NCBI GenBank assembly: GCA_947313935.1
Contig: CAMZNW010000223.1
Span: 1 to 12,280 of the forward strand
Reading direction: 5' to 3'
Length of the DNA: 12,280 nt
Origin: an uncultured Mollicutes bacterium
Lineage (GTDB): Bacteria; Bacillota_I; Bacilli_A; UBA3375
In this document: positions 1 through 7,067 of the stretch, piece by piece
Layout: the number at the start of each line of letters is the position of its first letter
How positions within the stretch are numbered: position 1 is the stretch's first letter
Notes under the pieces: generated by a model
What the model was told of the DNA's origin: nothing
Database searches by the model: none
What the model saw: only the letters and a program-made list of their open reading frames with translations
Program-made: the position numbers and the translations under genes

Positions 1-88
1 AAACATTTACTACTTCTGATATAAAATCAGCATTTATTTTTATAAAATTACCTTTTCTAAAAATATTTAAATCTTCGTTTTTTAACAT
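1..88 (-). CDS. Start of an unidentified gene, cut by the window edge
   Basis: A reading frame opens with ATG at 88 and stays open for 29 codons to the window edge, beginning MLKNEDLNIFRKGNFIKINA. A strong Shine-Dalgarno site (AAAGGAGAG) sits just before the ATG, and an extended -10 promoter (TGCTATAAT) lies about 25 bp further upstream, so this is probably a genuine N-terminus. It is separated from rbsD by about 280 bp and appears to be its own transcription unit. The visible residues are mixed polar and hydrophobic with no signal peptide or membrane segment. I do not recognise the family from so short a piece. Confidence 0.6.
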   Translation of the reverse strand, partial: MLKNEDLNIFRKGNFIKINADFISEVVNV

Positions 89-371
89 AACTCTCCTTTA
101 GCTTTTTCTTTATTATAGCAATATCTTACTTGAATCGTACTTATATTATTTTTTTCACCAACTTTTTTTCTTTTAAAGTGTTAACCAAAATAGTTACTTT
201 TACATTTTTATTGTTCTTCTAGGTTTATATATACTAATTTCACATAAATATAACTAGTATAATTTATTATACTTTTCTTTATATAATACTTCTTCATTTT
301 CTTTATTAAAATATTTATTTTTATTTTAGAGTTAAATATTCTTGATTCCAAATTTTCCTATTTTTAATTCT
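89..371. other. Intergenic region downstream of rbsD
   Basis: About 280 bp of very AT-rich sequence between the rbsD stop and the next start. It holds the promoter at 112-120 and a perfect 18-bp palindrome at 256-273 (AGTATAAT-TT-ATTATACT). It also holds a copy of TATACTAATTTCA at 230-242 that recurs near 11958. A minus-strand frame of 29 codons exists around 210-297, but it has no clear ribosome binding site and I do not call it. No strong GC-rich terminator follows rbsD. Confidence 0.5.
112..120 (-). promoter_or_regulatory. Extended -10 promoter for the gene starting at 88
   Basis: On the minus strand this reads TGCTATAAT, a perfect TATAAT with the TG extension, placed about 24 bp upstream of the start codon. 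No convincing TTGACA-like -35 is visible at 16-18 bp, which extended -10 promoters tolerate. Confidence 0.6.
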
Positions 372-773
372 TTATTTAATATTACTAAAATCTATTCCTG
401 CATTTAAAATAACATTTCCATATGGAGTTATTTCTCCTGTTCTAATAACTGCCATAACATCATTTAATTCTATTTTAAAATCTGAATTACTCATAAATTC
501 TATTGGTAACATATATTTTTTTAACTCTTTTAAAATTTGTGGATTATAATCATTTATCTCATCAGCAAGCTCCAAACTTTCAATAACCATATTATCGTTT
601 AAAACTTGAATTACTTCAATCAATGATGGCACACCTTTTTTAATACTTAAATCAATTTTTTTTACTCCTTTAGGAATAGGCATTCCACAATCAACTATAG
701 CAATCTTATCTGTATGTCCTAAATCTGCTAATACTTTTGCAATTTCACTATTTAAAATTCCATGTTTTTTCAT
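372..773 (-). CDS. rbsD: D-ribose pyranase RbsD
   Basis: A 133-aa protein of the RbsD/FucU mutarotase family, which interconverts beta-pyranose and beta-furanose forms of D-ribose in the cytosol so that ribokinase can use the sugar. The N-terminus MKKHGILNSEIAKVLADLGH carries the conserved His20, followed by Asp28 in IVDCGMPIP. The C-terminal VIRTGEITPYGNVILNAG matches the family substrate-binding end. Length is normal (about 131-139). The start is fixed by an AAGGAGT site seven to eight bases upstream. It lies 15 bp after the PnuC-like gene and is apparently the last gene of the operon. No ribokinase or ribose ABC transporter is next to it, which is unusual because rbsD normally sits in an rbs operon. 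FucU is the alternative, but the His20 pattern and length favour RbsD. Confidence 0.93.
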   Translation of the reverse strand: MKKHGILNSEIAKVLADLGHTDKIAIVDCGMPIPKGVKKIDLSIKKGVPSLIEVIQVLNDNMVIESLELADEINDYNPQILKELKKYMLPIEFMSNSDFKIELNDVMAVIRTGEITPYGNVILNAGIDFSNIK

Positions 774-788
774 ATAATTACTCCTTTT

Positions 789-1388
789 TTATTTTTCATC
801 AACACGATTATAAATTAAAAATATTATTGTATTTATCCAAAACATTAATGGTATTAATGATAATTGTACTAAATCACTACATACATAAATGTATACTTGT
901 AATGAATTCACAAAAAAGTAAATTATTTCCGCTTGATAATAACGATTAGCAAGTAACATACTTCCTATAATTCCTAATCCACTTGCTAGAGCACCTAAAA
1001 TTGCAAAATTACTATTTGGTACAATAAACAATAATGTTAATATTATCCCAAATGATAGCATTAAAGCAAATCGAGCATCACTTAGATTACGCCATTTAAC
1101 TCCATTTTTATCAGAATTTTTATTAAATTCACGATATTGCCAAAATGCAATTATCAAATAAAATATATACAAAGGAATATCACTAATTACTCCTTTTAAT
1201 ATTAAACTAATTATCATCCCTGAAATCCAAATTAAATCTGGAATAATAAACCATTTACTCCCTTTTGTCGTTAGATAAACATTTGTAAATCCAGCTAACA
1301 TTGTAATTGTACCTAAATATGTATCATGTAAAAATAATCCTACGATTATTGATGCAACTAAACTTATCATTAATAACTTATTTTTCAT
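789..1388 (-). CDS. pnuC: PnuC-like nicotinamide riboside/mononucleotide transporter
   Basis: A 199-aa integral membrane protein with about six to seven hydrophobic segments (residues about 5-22, 25-40, 48-66, 70-85, 108-124, 130-150 and 155-193). The segment LGIIGSMLLANRYYQAEII followed by FFVNSLQVYIYV resembles the PnuC signature region, in which a small-residue helix leads to R-Y/K-x-E/Q and then an Asn-containing helix. The early TTKGSKW loop and the mid-protein YREF also fit. PnuC proteins import nicotinamide riboside or related B vitamins by facilitated diffusion for NAD synthesis. An AGGAG site seven bases upstream supports the start. It lies between the cyclophilin (9 bp upstream gap) and rbsD. 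The similarity is moderate, so the substrate is uncertain; no NadR-type kinase is in the window. Confidence 0.68.
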   Translation of the reverse strand: MKNKLLMISLVASIIVGLFLHDTYLGTITMLAGFTNVYLTTKGSKWFIIPDLIWISGMIISLILKGVISDIPLYIFYLIIAFWQYREFNKNSDKNGVKWRNLSDARFALMLSFGIILTLLFIVPNSNFAILGALASGLGIIGSMLLANRYYQAEIIYFFVNSLQVYIYVCSDLVQLSLIPLMFWINTIIFLIYNRVDEK

Positions 1389-1396
1389 TTTTTCTC

Positions 1397-1909
1397 CTAT
1401 AATTTAATTAACTTTTCTAATTCTGAGCCATTATCCTCAATTGTAATACTTTTAATAACTAACTGAGTATCAACCTCTCCACTCTCGCTACCATGACTAG
1501 CTAAAACATCTAATAATTCTTCACCACTTATAATTTCACCAAATACAGCATATTCTCCATCTAAAAAAGGAGTTGGTGCAAGTGTAATAAAAAATTGACT
1601 TCCCGCTGAATCTCTTGCTTGTGAACGAGCCCAAGATAATACACCACGATTATGAAGGTGTGGATTATCAAATCTATTATTAGCAAATTCTCCAACAATA
1701 TTATAACCGGGTCCACCCATTCCTGTCCCATCTGGACAACCTCCTTGTGCCACAAATCCTGGAATTATTCGATGAAAATTAAGACCATCATAAAATCCTT
1801 CTTTTGCTAATGAAATAAAATTAGCTGTTGATTGTGGTGTATCTAAAAATAATTCAAACTCCATTTCTCCTAAATTTTCAATACTTATTTTTGCAATTGG
1901 ATTACTCAT
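1397..1909 (-). CDS. Cyclophilin-type peptidyl-prolyl cis-trans isomerase
   Basis: A 170-aa single-domain cyclophilin that catalyses cis-trans isomerisation of peptidyl-proline bonds. It has no signal peptide or lipobox, so it should be cytosolic. Active-site elements are visible: FHRIIPGFVAQGG at 45-57 (Arg47, Phe52, Gln55), SQFFITL at 104-110 and the FLDGEYAVFGEI strand at 115-126. The usual GxxSMAR motif reads GVLSWAR, so Trp93 replaces the common Met. Phe115 stands where eukaryotic cyclophilins have the cyclosporin-contacting Trp, as is usual in bacteria. A TAGGAGAT site precedes the ATG. It lies 40 bp downstream of the murT-like gene. The family is clear; the client proteins cannot be inferred. 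Confidence 0.95.
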   Translation of the reverse strand: MSNPIAKISIENLGEMEFELFLDTPQSTANFISLAKEGFYDGLNFHRIIPGFVAQGGCPDGTGMGGPGYNIVGEFANNRFDNPHLHNRGVLSWARSQARDSAGSQFFITLAPTPFLDGEYAVFGEIISGEELLDVLASHGSESGEVDTQLVIKSITIEDNGSELEKLIKL

Positions 1910-1949
1910 TAAATCTCCTAATTTTTTTTATTTTATCATAATAAGACAA

Positions 1950-3275
1950 TTATTTTTTCAACTTAAAATATTCTTTTATTGCTACATTAACACTACTAAG
2001 TGGTGTATAATTACTAATTATTACTAAATCTTTATTAGTCTTTAGTAAAACATCTAAAACATCACTTTTTATTTTAGCACTTAAAACATTGATATGTGAA
2101 AAACCTTCAACATCAAATCTTATCGCCATATCATAACGACGTTGTCCACTAATATATACTTCAATATCTTTATTCTTAATTCCTTGAATCTGAGTATCCC
2201 AAATCCAAGATACATCTCGTCCATCAGCATAATTATCATTAAATAATATTAATAAATTACAATTACTAAATTGATCATTTAAATAATCAATTGTCTCTTC
2301 AAATCCTACGACATTTTTTGCTAAATTAAGATAAATGATTCTATTTTCATCAATAAAAGTTTGATTTCTCCCCACTGGAAATTCAAAATTATCAAACAAT
2401 TGGCCCATATAACTCATGTAATCTTCTTCAAATTCTTTAAATACTGCAACTACTGCACTAATATTAAAATAATAATATGTTGGAAATTTTTCGACATTTA
2501 ATTGCATCATTTGTTTATTAATTATAATAGCTTTATTATTATAATCTACTTGAATTGTTGAAGATAATAGAGGTTGTTTAAAAGTACAATTAGTACAATA
2601 AAACTTTCCAATATGCCCATAATGATAATAATCATAAGAGAGTTTTGTTAAACAATTAGGACAATACTTTATCTCAACAGCTTTATTTTGAATATAAGTA
2701 CTCTTATTACTTTGTTCTAAACCATAATATACTTTTTCATTCTTTAACATTTTAAATTTATCAACTATCAACGGATCACAACCATTTAAATAAATTGTTG
2801 CATTAGTTTTATCAATTACGTCAACAAGTTCTTTAATAATAGTATCTATTTCTCCATAACGATCTAACTGATCTCGAAAAAAATTAGTAACTAGTATTTT
2901 TGTTGGAGAAATATAATTTACTATATGTTTTAAAGATTTTTCATCAACCTCTAAAACTATTACATCACAATTCATTTTTAAATTTAAACTAACATTACGT
3001 AATAAAATAGTACTTATCCCCGTTAACATATTAGCACCTAAACGATTACTAATAACAACTCTTTTTTCTTCTAATAAAGTTGTTAACATATTCGAAGTTG
3101 TAGTTTTACCATTTGTCCCTATTACCATAATTACTTCTACATCATCTATATTAATTTTTTCTAATATTTTAAAATGCATCTTTTGTTCAATAAAACCAGC
3201 CAATGATGAACCACGTCCAAATAAACAAGCTATATTATCAATTAACTTTATAATTAATAACTTTAATCTTACCAT
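1950..3275 (-). CDS. murT: MurT-like Mur ligase (lipid II amidation subunit)
   Basis: A 441-aa Mur-ligase-family protein with the MurT (C-terminal DUF1727) architecture. It has an ATP-binding P-loop GTNGKTTT at 53-60, a four-cysteine zinc ribbon inserted in the central domain (CPNC at 205-208 and CTNC at 227-230), and the C-terminal motif NYADGRDVSWIWD at 348-360. In the known MurT-GatD complex an Asp in this C-terminal domain completes the catalytic triad of the GatD glutaminase, and the complex amidates D-Glu of lipid II to D-isoglutamine. The length matches known MurT proteins (about 437). The start is fixed by AAAGGAGAG overlapping the mltG stop codon. Unusually, no gatD follows; the next gene is a cyclophilin. 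The neighbouring mltG is consistent with a cell-wall role. Confidence 0.88.
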   Translation of the reverse strand: MVRLKLLIIKLIDNIACLFGRGSSLAGFIEQKMHFKILEKINIDDVEVIMVIGTNGKTTTSNMLTTLLEEKRVVISNRLGANMLTGISTILLRNVSLNLKMNCDVIVLEVDEKSLKHIVNYISPTKILVTNFFRDQLDRYGEIDTIIKELVDVIDKTNATIYLNGCDPLIVDKFKMLKNEKVYYGLEQSNKSTYIQNKAVEIKYCPNCLTKLSYDYYHYGHIGKFYCTNCTFKQPLLSSTIQVDYNNKAIIINKQMMQLNVEKFPTYYYFNISAVVAVFKEFEEDYMSYMGQLFDNFEFPVGRNQTFIDENRIIYLNLAKNVVGFEETIDYLNDQFSNCNLLILFNDNYADGRDVSWIWDTQIQGIKNKDIEVYISGQRRYDMAIRFDVEGFSHINVLSAKIKSDVLDVLLKTNKDLVIISNYTPLSSVNVAIKEYFKLKK

Positions 3276-3284
3276 AACTCTCCT

Positions 3285-4328
3285 TTAGGTCCAAGCATGT
3301 TCTTTTGATATTTTTGTATGTTTCTCATAATCTTCTGAAAAATAAATTTCTCCAGTTTTTTGATTCGCAAAGAAATATAAAAATTTTGTCTTTGCAGGAT
3401 GAATTGTTGCCTCAATGGCATTTTTTGATGGAGTTGCAATTGGACTTGGTGGTAATCCTGTATTTGTATACGTATTATAAGGAGACTCAACTTCTAAATC
3501 ATCATATGAAACTAAAGCTTTAGTTTGTCCAAGTGCATATAAAACTGTAATATCACTTTGTAATGGCATCTCTTCGTCTAAACGATTATAAAATACTGAC
3601 GCAACATTTTGTAAATCCTCTGGTCGTTTTGTTTCTCGTTCCACAATTGATGCTAAAGTCATAATTTGATTTATATCATACCCATTTGGAAAATCCATAC
3701 ATTTATAAGGAGCTAAATAATTAGCTTGAGCATCTAATAATTTTTTTGAAATATCTTCAATACTATCACTTGCAAATATTTCATATGTAGCAGCACCTAA
3801 ATAACCTTCTAATGGATACTTTACATCTTTATTTAAAATGTTTTTATCCAAAAACCAATACTTTTTGATTTGTTTTTTTAAATATTTTTCATTACTCCAT
3901 AAATCAAGAAAATCATTTACTTGATAATTAGTAATTGCTGATGCAGAATTAGCAATTTGCTCCACTGTTGAACCCTCAGGTACAACTAATTTTTTACTCT
4001 CAGCATTTGAATCAACCGTATTTAGAGTTTCTAATATTTCATTAGTTGACATATTTTTAGATAATGCATATGTGTTTGCATAAAATTTTTCATTTTTCTG
4101 AATAACTTTTTTATAAGTTGAATTAATATTTCTAATTAATTTCTCACTTTTTAAATTATTGATTATAGTCATTGGACTATCACCTGAATTAATTGTAAAT
4201 TCAACTATGTCACTATTATTTTTATCAACTGGAGATAAGAAATACTTTCTAATTCCAAATAATCCTCCTACAATAATTATTGTTACTAATAATACAACTA
4301 GTATTAATTTTTTAACTATTGAAATCAT
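3285..4328 (-). CDS. mltG: Endolytic murein transglycosylase MltG (YceG)
   Basis: A 347-aa membrane-anchored enzyme that cuts nascent glycan strands at the membrane face and so helps terminate peptidoglycan polymerisation. An N-terminal transmembrane helix (about 7-26) leaves the rest outside. A LysM-like subdomain (about 42-105) is followed by the YceG catalytic domain. The catalytic Glu230 lies in TLASIVERET, and LQSDITVLYALG and the SPYNTY...GLPPSPI region further on are also family hallmarks. The usual LEGYLFPDTY motif reads LEGYLGAATYEI here, a small divergence. It overlaps the xseB end by 17 bp, with a GGAGAG site inside xseB, suggesting coupled translation. Length is typical of Firmicute MltG. 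Confidence 0.94.
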   Translation of the reverse strand: MISIVKKLILVVLLVTIIIVGGLFGIRKYFLSPVDKNNSDIVEFTINSGDSPMTIINNLKSEKLIRNINSTYKKVIQKNEKFYANTYALSKNMSTNEILETLNTVDSNAESKKLVVPEGSTVEQIANSASAITNYQVNDFLDLWSNEKYLKKQIKKYWFLDKNILNKDVKYPLEGYLGAATYEIFASDSIEDISKKLLDAQANYLAPYKCMDFPNGYDINQIMTLASIVERETKRPEDLQNVASVFYNRLDEEMPLQSDITVLYALGQTKALVSYDDLEVESPYNTYTNTGLPPSPIATPSKNAIEATIHPAKTKFLYFFANQKTGEIYFSEDYEKHTKISKEHAWT

Positions 4329-4524
4329 CTAACTCTCCATTTTCTGTTAATATTTTCGCCACTTCATCTTGAGCTTTATCTAAAATATTACTACATGCTT
4401 TTTTTAAAATTATAGCTTTTTTAAAAAGTTCAATTGCTTCATCAATTTCAACTTCTTCATTTTGTAATTTCAAAACAATTTCTTGTAACTCATTATAAAG
4501 ATCTTCATATTTTCTTTCGTTCAT
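4312..4524 (-). CDS. xseB: Exodeoxyribonuclease VII small subunit XseB
   Basis: A 70-aa, all-helical protein that binds several-fold to XseA in exonuclease VII, a processive single-stranded DNA exonuclease used in mismatch repair and DNA damage tolerance. The order is family-typical: YEDLYNELQEIVLKLQ, then EEVEIDEAIELFKKA, then a third helix with ILDKAQDEVAKI. The start at 4524 is preferred over in-frame GTG (4551) and ATG (4530) codons, because AGAAAGG at 4531-4537 is six bases from this ATG and abuts the 4530 one. With this start it overlaps the xseA end by 20 bp, in keeping with coupled synthesis of the two subunits. Confidence 0.93.
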   Translation of the reverse strand: MNERKYEDLYNELQEIVLKLQNEEVEIDEAIELFKKAIILKKACSNILDKAQDEVAKILTENGELDDFNS

Positions 4525-5791
4525 TTTCATCCTTTCTAATTGGTATTGCACTTACTTTTCCATCTACAAACTCAATAACCATTTCTTTATCAAGTACAAC
4601 ATCATTAATTGATTTAATTATTTTATTATCTACTTTTGTTAAAGCATAACCGCGTGACAATATTGATAATGGATTTAAAGTATCTAACCTTTCATGCATT
4701 GTAGTTAATTGAATTTTTTTTTTTATTAAATCATTATTTATTTGATTTATTAACTCTTGTATCGTACTACTTATTTGATGATTTTTATTTGTTAATTTTA
4801 AATTAAAAGCATTACATTCTTTAATAAATTCATCATCTAATTGTTTAAAACTCATGCTTACAGTAAGTAATGGATTTTTAAAATATTGATTTTGTTCAAT
4901 TGTTTCTAATTTAGAATTAGCTAAACTTAATTTATTGCTTAAAATTGATATAATATTTTTAACTCGTTGAGCATTTTTAACTTCTAATTGTTGACTATCA
5001 CTAGTTGCTAATTCTGCTGCAGCTGTTGGTGTTGGTGCACGCATATCAGCTACATAATCAATTATTGTTGTATCAGATTCATGTCCAACACATGAAATTA
5101 TGGGGATTTCTGAATCATAAACAGCTCGTGCTACTATCTCTTCATTAAAAGCCCATAAATCTTCAATACTTCCACCGCCCCGCCCAACAATTAAAGTATC
5201 ACATATTTTTAATTTATTTGCTAATTTTATTTGACTAGCAATATTTTTAGCAGCTAATTCTCCTTGAACTAAACTTGGAATAATAATAATTTTAGCAATC
5301 TTATAACGACGATTAATCGTTGTAACAATATCACAAACAGCAGCTGACGTAGGTGATGTTATTACACCAATTGTTTCAGGAAACTTAGTTATTTTTTTCT
5401 TTTCTCTTAAATTAAATAATCCTTCTTTTTGTAATTTTTCTTTTAATAATAAATAATTTTGATATAAATCACCAGCACCTGCTACTTTAATATTACTAAC
5501 ATTAATATTGTATTTACCCATTTTTAAATATAAATATATCGAACCTGTAATTTCTATTTTCATTCCTTCTTTTAATTCTATATTTAAATTTTTAGCATAA
5601 TTTTTAAACATAATACAATCAATTGCAGCATCATTATCTTTAATTGAAAAATAGATGTTTTGATTAGAATGATATTTTAAATTCGATATTTCTCCCTCAA
5701 TTAAAAACTGTTTTAAAAATTTATCTCCTTCAATTATTGATTTTAAATACTTATTAACAGCAGAGGGAGTTAATGTTATTTGATTAGACAT
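4505..5791 (-). CDS. xseA: Exodeoxyribonuclease VII large subunit XseA
   Basis: The 428-aa catalytic subunit of exonuclease VII, which degrades single-stranded DNA from both ends. It has an N-terminal OB-fold (about 1-105), then the nuclease domain with ITSPTSAAVCDI (144-155), GRGGGSIEDLWAFNEE (203-218) and GHESDTTIIDYVADMRAPTP (236-255), followed by a long helical region (about 265-375) and a short C-terminal segment with LSRGYAL. Asp154, Arg204, His237 and Asp240 line up with the E. coli residues Asp155, Arg205, His238 and Asp241 that are reported as essential, so the enzyme looks active. The ATG overlaps the nusB stop by 8 bp with only a weak Shine-Dalgarno site, suggesting translation by coupling from nusB. 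Confidence 0.96.
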   Translation of the reverse strand: MSNQITLTPSAVNKYLKSIIEGDKFLKQFLIEGEISNLKYHSNQNIYFSIKDNDAAIDCIMFKNYAKNLNIELKEGMKIEITGSIYLYLKMGKYNINVSNIKVAGAGDLYQNYLLLKEKLQKEGLFNLREKKKITKFPETIGVITSPTSAAVCDIVTTINRRYKIAKIIIIPSLVQGELAAKNIASQIKLANKLKICDTLIVGRGGGSIEDLWAFNEEIVARAVYDSEIPIISCVGHESDTTIIDYVADMRAPTPTAAAELATSDSQQLEVKNAQRVKNIISILSNKLSLANSKLETIEQNQYFKNPLLTVSMSFKQLDDEFIKECNAFNLKLTNKNHQISSTIQELINQINNDLIKKKIQLTTMHERLDTLNPLSILSRGYALTKVDNKIIKSINDVVLDKEMVIEFVDGKVSAIPIRKDENERKKI

Positions 5792-6155
5792 TATTCTTAG
5801 AAATATTATCTAATGCATGATGAATAAAATTTTTTGAAGGAGCATCGCTATATACTTTTGCAAAATTTAAAGCTTCATTAACAACAATTGGTTGAGCTAA
5901 TTGTGTATATAATAATTCATATGTCGCAATACGTAAAATTGCTAAATTAACTTGATTTATTTGTGACATCGTCCATCTTTTTAAGTTTTGTTCTATTTGT
6001 TTATCAATTTCATTAATATTTGCAATAACCCCTGCTACTATCTCATTAGCAAGCTCATCATTTGATTTGTTTACTTTATCTACCATTGCATAACTATACA
6101 AAATTTCAATTGCATGTTCACGTGCAATACTACGTCCATGACGTTTTTTATCCAT
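5784..6155 (-). CDS. nusB: Transcription antitermination factor NusB
   Basis: A 123-aa all-helical protein that pairs with S10 (NusE) and binds boxA RNA to promote antitermination and maturation of rRNA transcripts. The N-terminal basic segment RHGRSIAREHAIEILYSY is the usual RNA-binding start, and the C-terminal half has the signature VNLAILRIATYELL followed by PIVVNEALNFAKVY and a FIHHALDNI end. It is slightly shorter than the 130-140 aa common in the family because the middle loop is short. GAGGAG lies four to five bases before the ATG. It follows the broken Asp23-like frame and a 12-bp hairpin, and overlaps xseA by 8 bp. Confidence 0.96.
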   Translation of the reverse strand: MDKKRHGRSIAREHAIEILYSYAMVDKVNKSNDELANEIVAGVIANINEIDKQIEQNLKRWTMSQINQVNLAILRIATYELLYTQLAQPIVVNEALNFAKVYSDAPSKNFIHHALDNISKNNV

Positions 6156-6172
6156 TATACTCCTCTAATTAA

Positions 6173-6200
6173 ATAATAGTCATATTTCTATGACTATTAT
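6173..6200 (-). promoter_or_regulatory. RNA hairpin just upstream of nusB
   Basis: A perfect 12-bp inverted repeat (arms 6173-6184 and 6189-6200) whose minus-strand transcript has a GAAA loop (GNRA type). It overlaps the final stop of the Asp23-like frame and ends about 10 bases before the nusB Shine-Dalgarno site. The downstream side is only weakly U-rich (UUAUUUAAUU), so it may be a weak attenuator, an RNA-processing site or a stability element rather than a full terminator. Confidence 0.5.
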
Positions 6201-6460
6201 CTTATTTCTATATTTTCAATATATATTCCATATGTATTATTTAAATCAAGAATTAACATTTCAATTAATTCATCTGAAATTTTTTCAGTTATTTCATCTT
6301 TTTCTTCTATATAAATAATCATTAAAGCCTTTTGTTAACTAACCTTATAACACTTTACTTTTGGGAAATTTTTATTAATAAATTTATAAATTAATTTCTC
6401 TACTTCAAACTTATTAATATATATTCTTCCATTTTCATTACTAGCAATCAATCTAGTCAT
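6197..6460 (-). pseudogene. Asp23/YqhY-like small protein, interrupted by one in-frame stop
   Basis: An ATG at 6460, preceded by an excellent AAGGAGT site, opens 41 codons (MTRLIASNENGRIYINKFEV...) that end at TAA (6335-6337). The same frame then continues for 45 more codons without a stop to TAA at 6197-6199, including ...MIIYIEEKDEITEKISDE. Read through, the product is about 87 residues with a strand-helix-strand-helix-strand pattern like Asp23/Gls24 domains. The place between efp and nusB is where yqhY-like Asp23 genes sit in Firmicutes. Both halves keep protein-like sequence, so the break looks recent, or it is a sequencing error. A second ATG at 6322 has AAAGG five bases upstream, so a split pair of peptides is also possible. 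The family call is inferred from pattern and position only. Confidence 0.55.
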
Positions 6461-6468
6461 CTTACTCC

Positions 6469-7032
6469 TTATTTTAAACGAGATACATATGTTCCTAAAA
6501 CTGTATTTACAATAACTCGTTCTCCTACATTTATAAATAATGGTACACGAATTTCATGTCCTGTTTCTATTTTAGCAATCTTATCTCCACCACTTTTTGA
6601 ATCACCTTTAATCCCCGGTTCAGCTTCAATAATTTCATAATCCATTTTTTCTGGTAATATAATATCCATAATATCACCTTCATGCATTACAACTGTAACT
6701 GTCATATTTTCAACTAAATATTTTAAACTATCTTTTAATTTAGCTTTTTCTATTCCTATTTGATTATAAGTTTTTAAATCCATAAAATTATAAGTTTCAC
6801 CATCTAAATATAAATATTGCATCGTGAATTTTTCAATAATAGCCTTTTCTATTTTTTCTGCTGTATTGCTAAAAGTAATATCTTGTGTTGAACCTGTAGA
6901 TAAATTTTTTAATTTAGTTCTTACAAAAGCTGAACCTTTCCCGGGTTTAACATGTTGAAAATCTAATACTAAATAAATACTTCCTTTATATTTAAACGTT
7001 AATCCATTTTTTAAATCATTTACTGTAATCAT
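6469..7032 (-). CDS. efp: Translation elongation factor P
   Basis: A 187-aa EF-P, which binds stalled ribosomes between the P and E sites and speeds peptide bond formation at polyproline stretches. Domain I carries the tip loop HVKPGKGSAFVRTKLKN with Lys32, the same number as the modified lysine of B. subtilis EF-P. Domain III contains the EF-P signature around GDKIAKIETGHEIRVPLFI. I chose ATG 7032 (MITVNDLKNG) over the in-frame ATG 7050 because GGAGG lies four bases upstream of 7032. The earlier ATG has no such site and lies close to the likely transcription start, and 187 residues fits the usual 185. An Arg at the tip with EarP, or a Lys with EpmA, would be alternatives elsewhere; none of the modification genes is in the window. 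Confidence 0.97.
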   Translation of the reverse strand: MITVNDLKNGLTFKYKGSIYLVLDFQHVKPGKGSAFVRTKLKNLSTGSTQDITFSNTAEKIEKAIIEKFTMQYLYLDGETYNFMDLKTYNQIGIEKAKLKDSLKYLVENMTVTVVMHEGDIMDIILPEKMDYEIIEAEPGIKGDSKSGGDKIAKIETGHEIRVPLFINVGERVIVNTVLGTYVSRLK

Positions 7033-7036
7033 TATT

Positions 7037-7041
7037 CCTCC
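7037..7041 (-). promoter_or_regulatory. Ribosome binding site that fixes the efp start
   Basis: GGAGG on the minus strand, four bases before the ATG at 7032. It lies between the two candidate start codons (7050 and 7032) and therefore supports only the second. Confidence 0.8.
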
Positions 7042-7054
7042 AATTTTCATTATT

Positions 7055-7063
7055 ATTATACCA
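7055..7063 (-). promoter_or_regulatory. Internal extended -10 promoter before efp
   Basis: Reads TGGTATAAT on the minus strand in the 35-bp gap between the HAD gene and efp. The expected transcript start is around 7048, giving a leader of about 16 nt. No good -35 is seen. It would let the efp-nusB-xseAB-mltG block be transcribed independently of the upstream genes. The same nonamer appears in front of the 361-aa gene. Confidence 0.6.
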
Positions 7064-7067
7064 TTTT

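Noticed and set aside
210..297. Minus-strand 29-codon frame beginning MKKYYIKKSIINYTS in the intergenic region after rbsD
   Set aside because: It has no convincing ribosome binding site, low-complexity Lys/Tyr/Ile composition expected from AT-rich noncoding sequence, and it runs through a palindrome.
307..328. Inverted repeat TAAAATA/TATTTTA as a terminator for rbsD
   Set aside because: The stem has only seven A/T pairs with an 8-nt loop and no clear T tract, so it would be too unstable.
1561..1755. Overlapping minus-strand frame of 64 codons inside the cyclophilin gene
   Set aside because: It is a shadow in another frame of a clearly recognised gene and has no domain-like features.
3269..3490. 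Frames on both strands inside the mltG C-terminal region
   Set aside because: They overlap the strongly conserved YceG domain and show low-complexity Gln/Leu-rich translations typical of shadow frames.
6033..6460. Recoding (readthrough or alternative code) to explain the TAA in the Asp23-like frame
   Set aside because: All other genes end normally at TAA or TAG, Trp is TGG, and there is no selenocysteine or pyrrolysine context for TAA.
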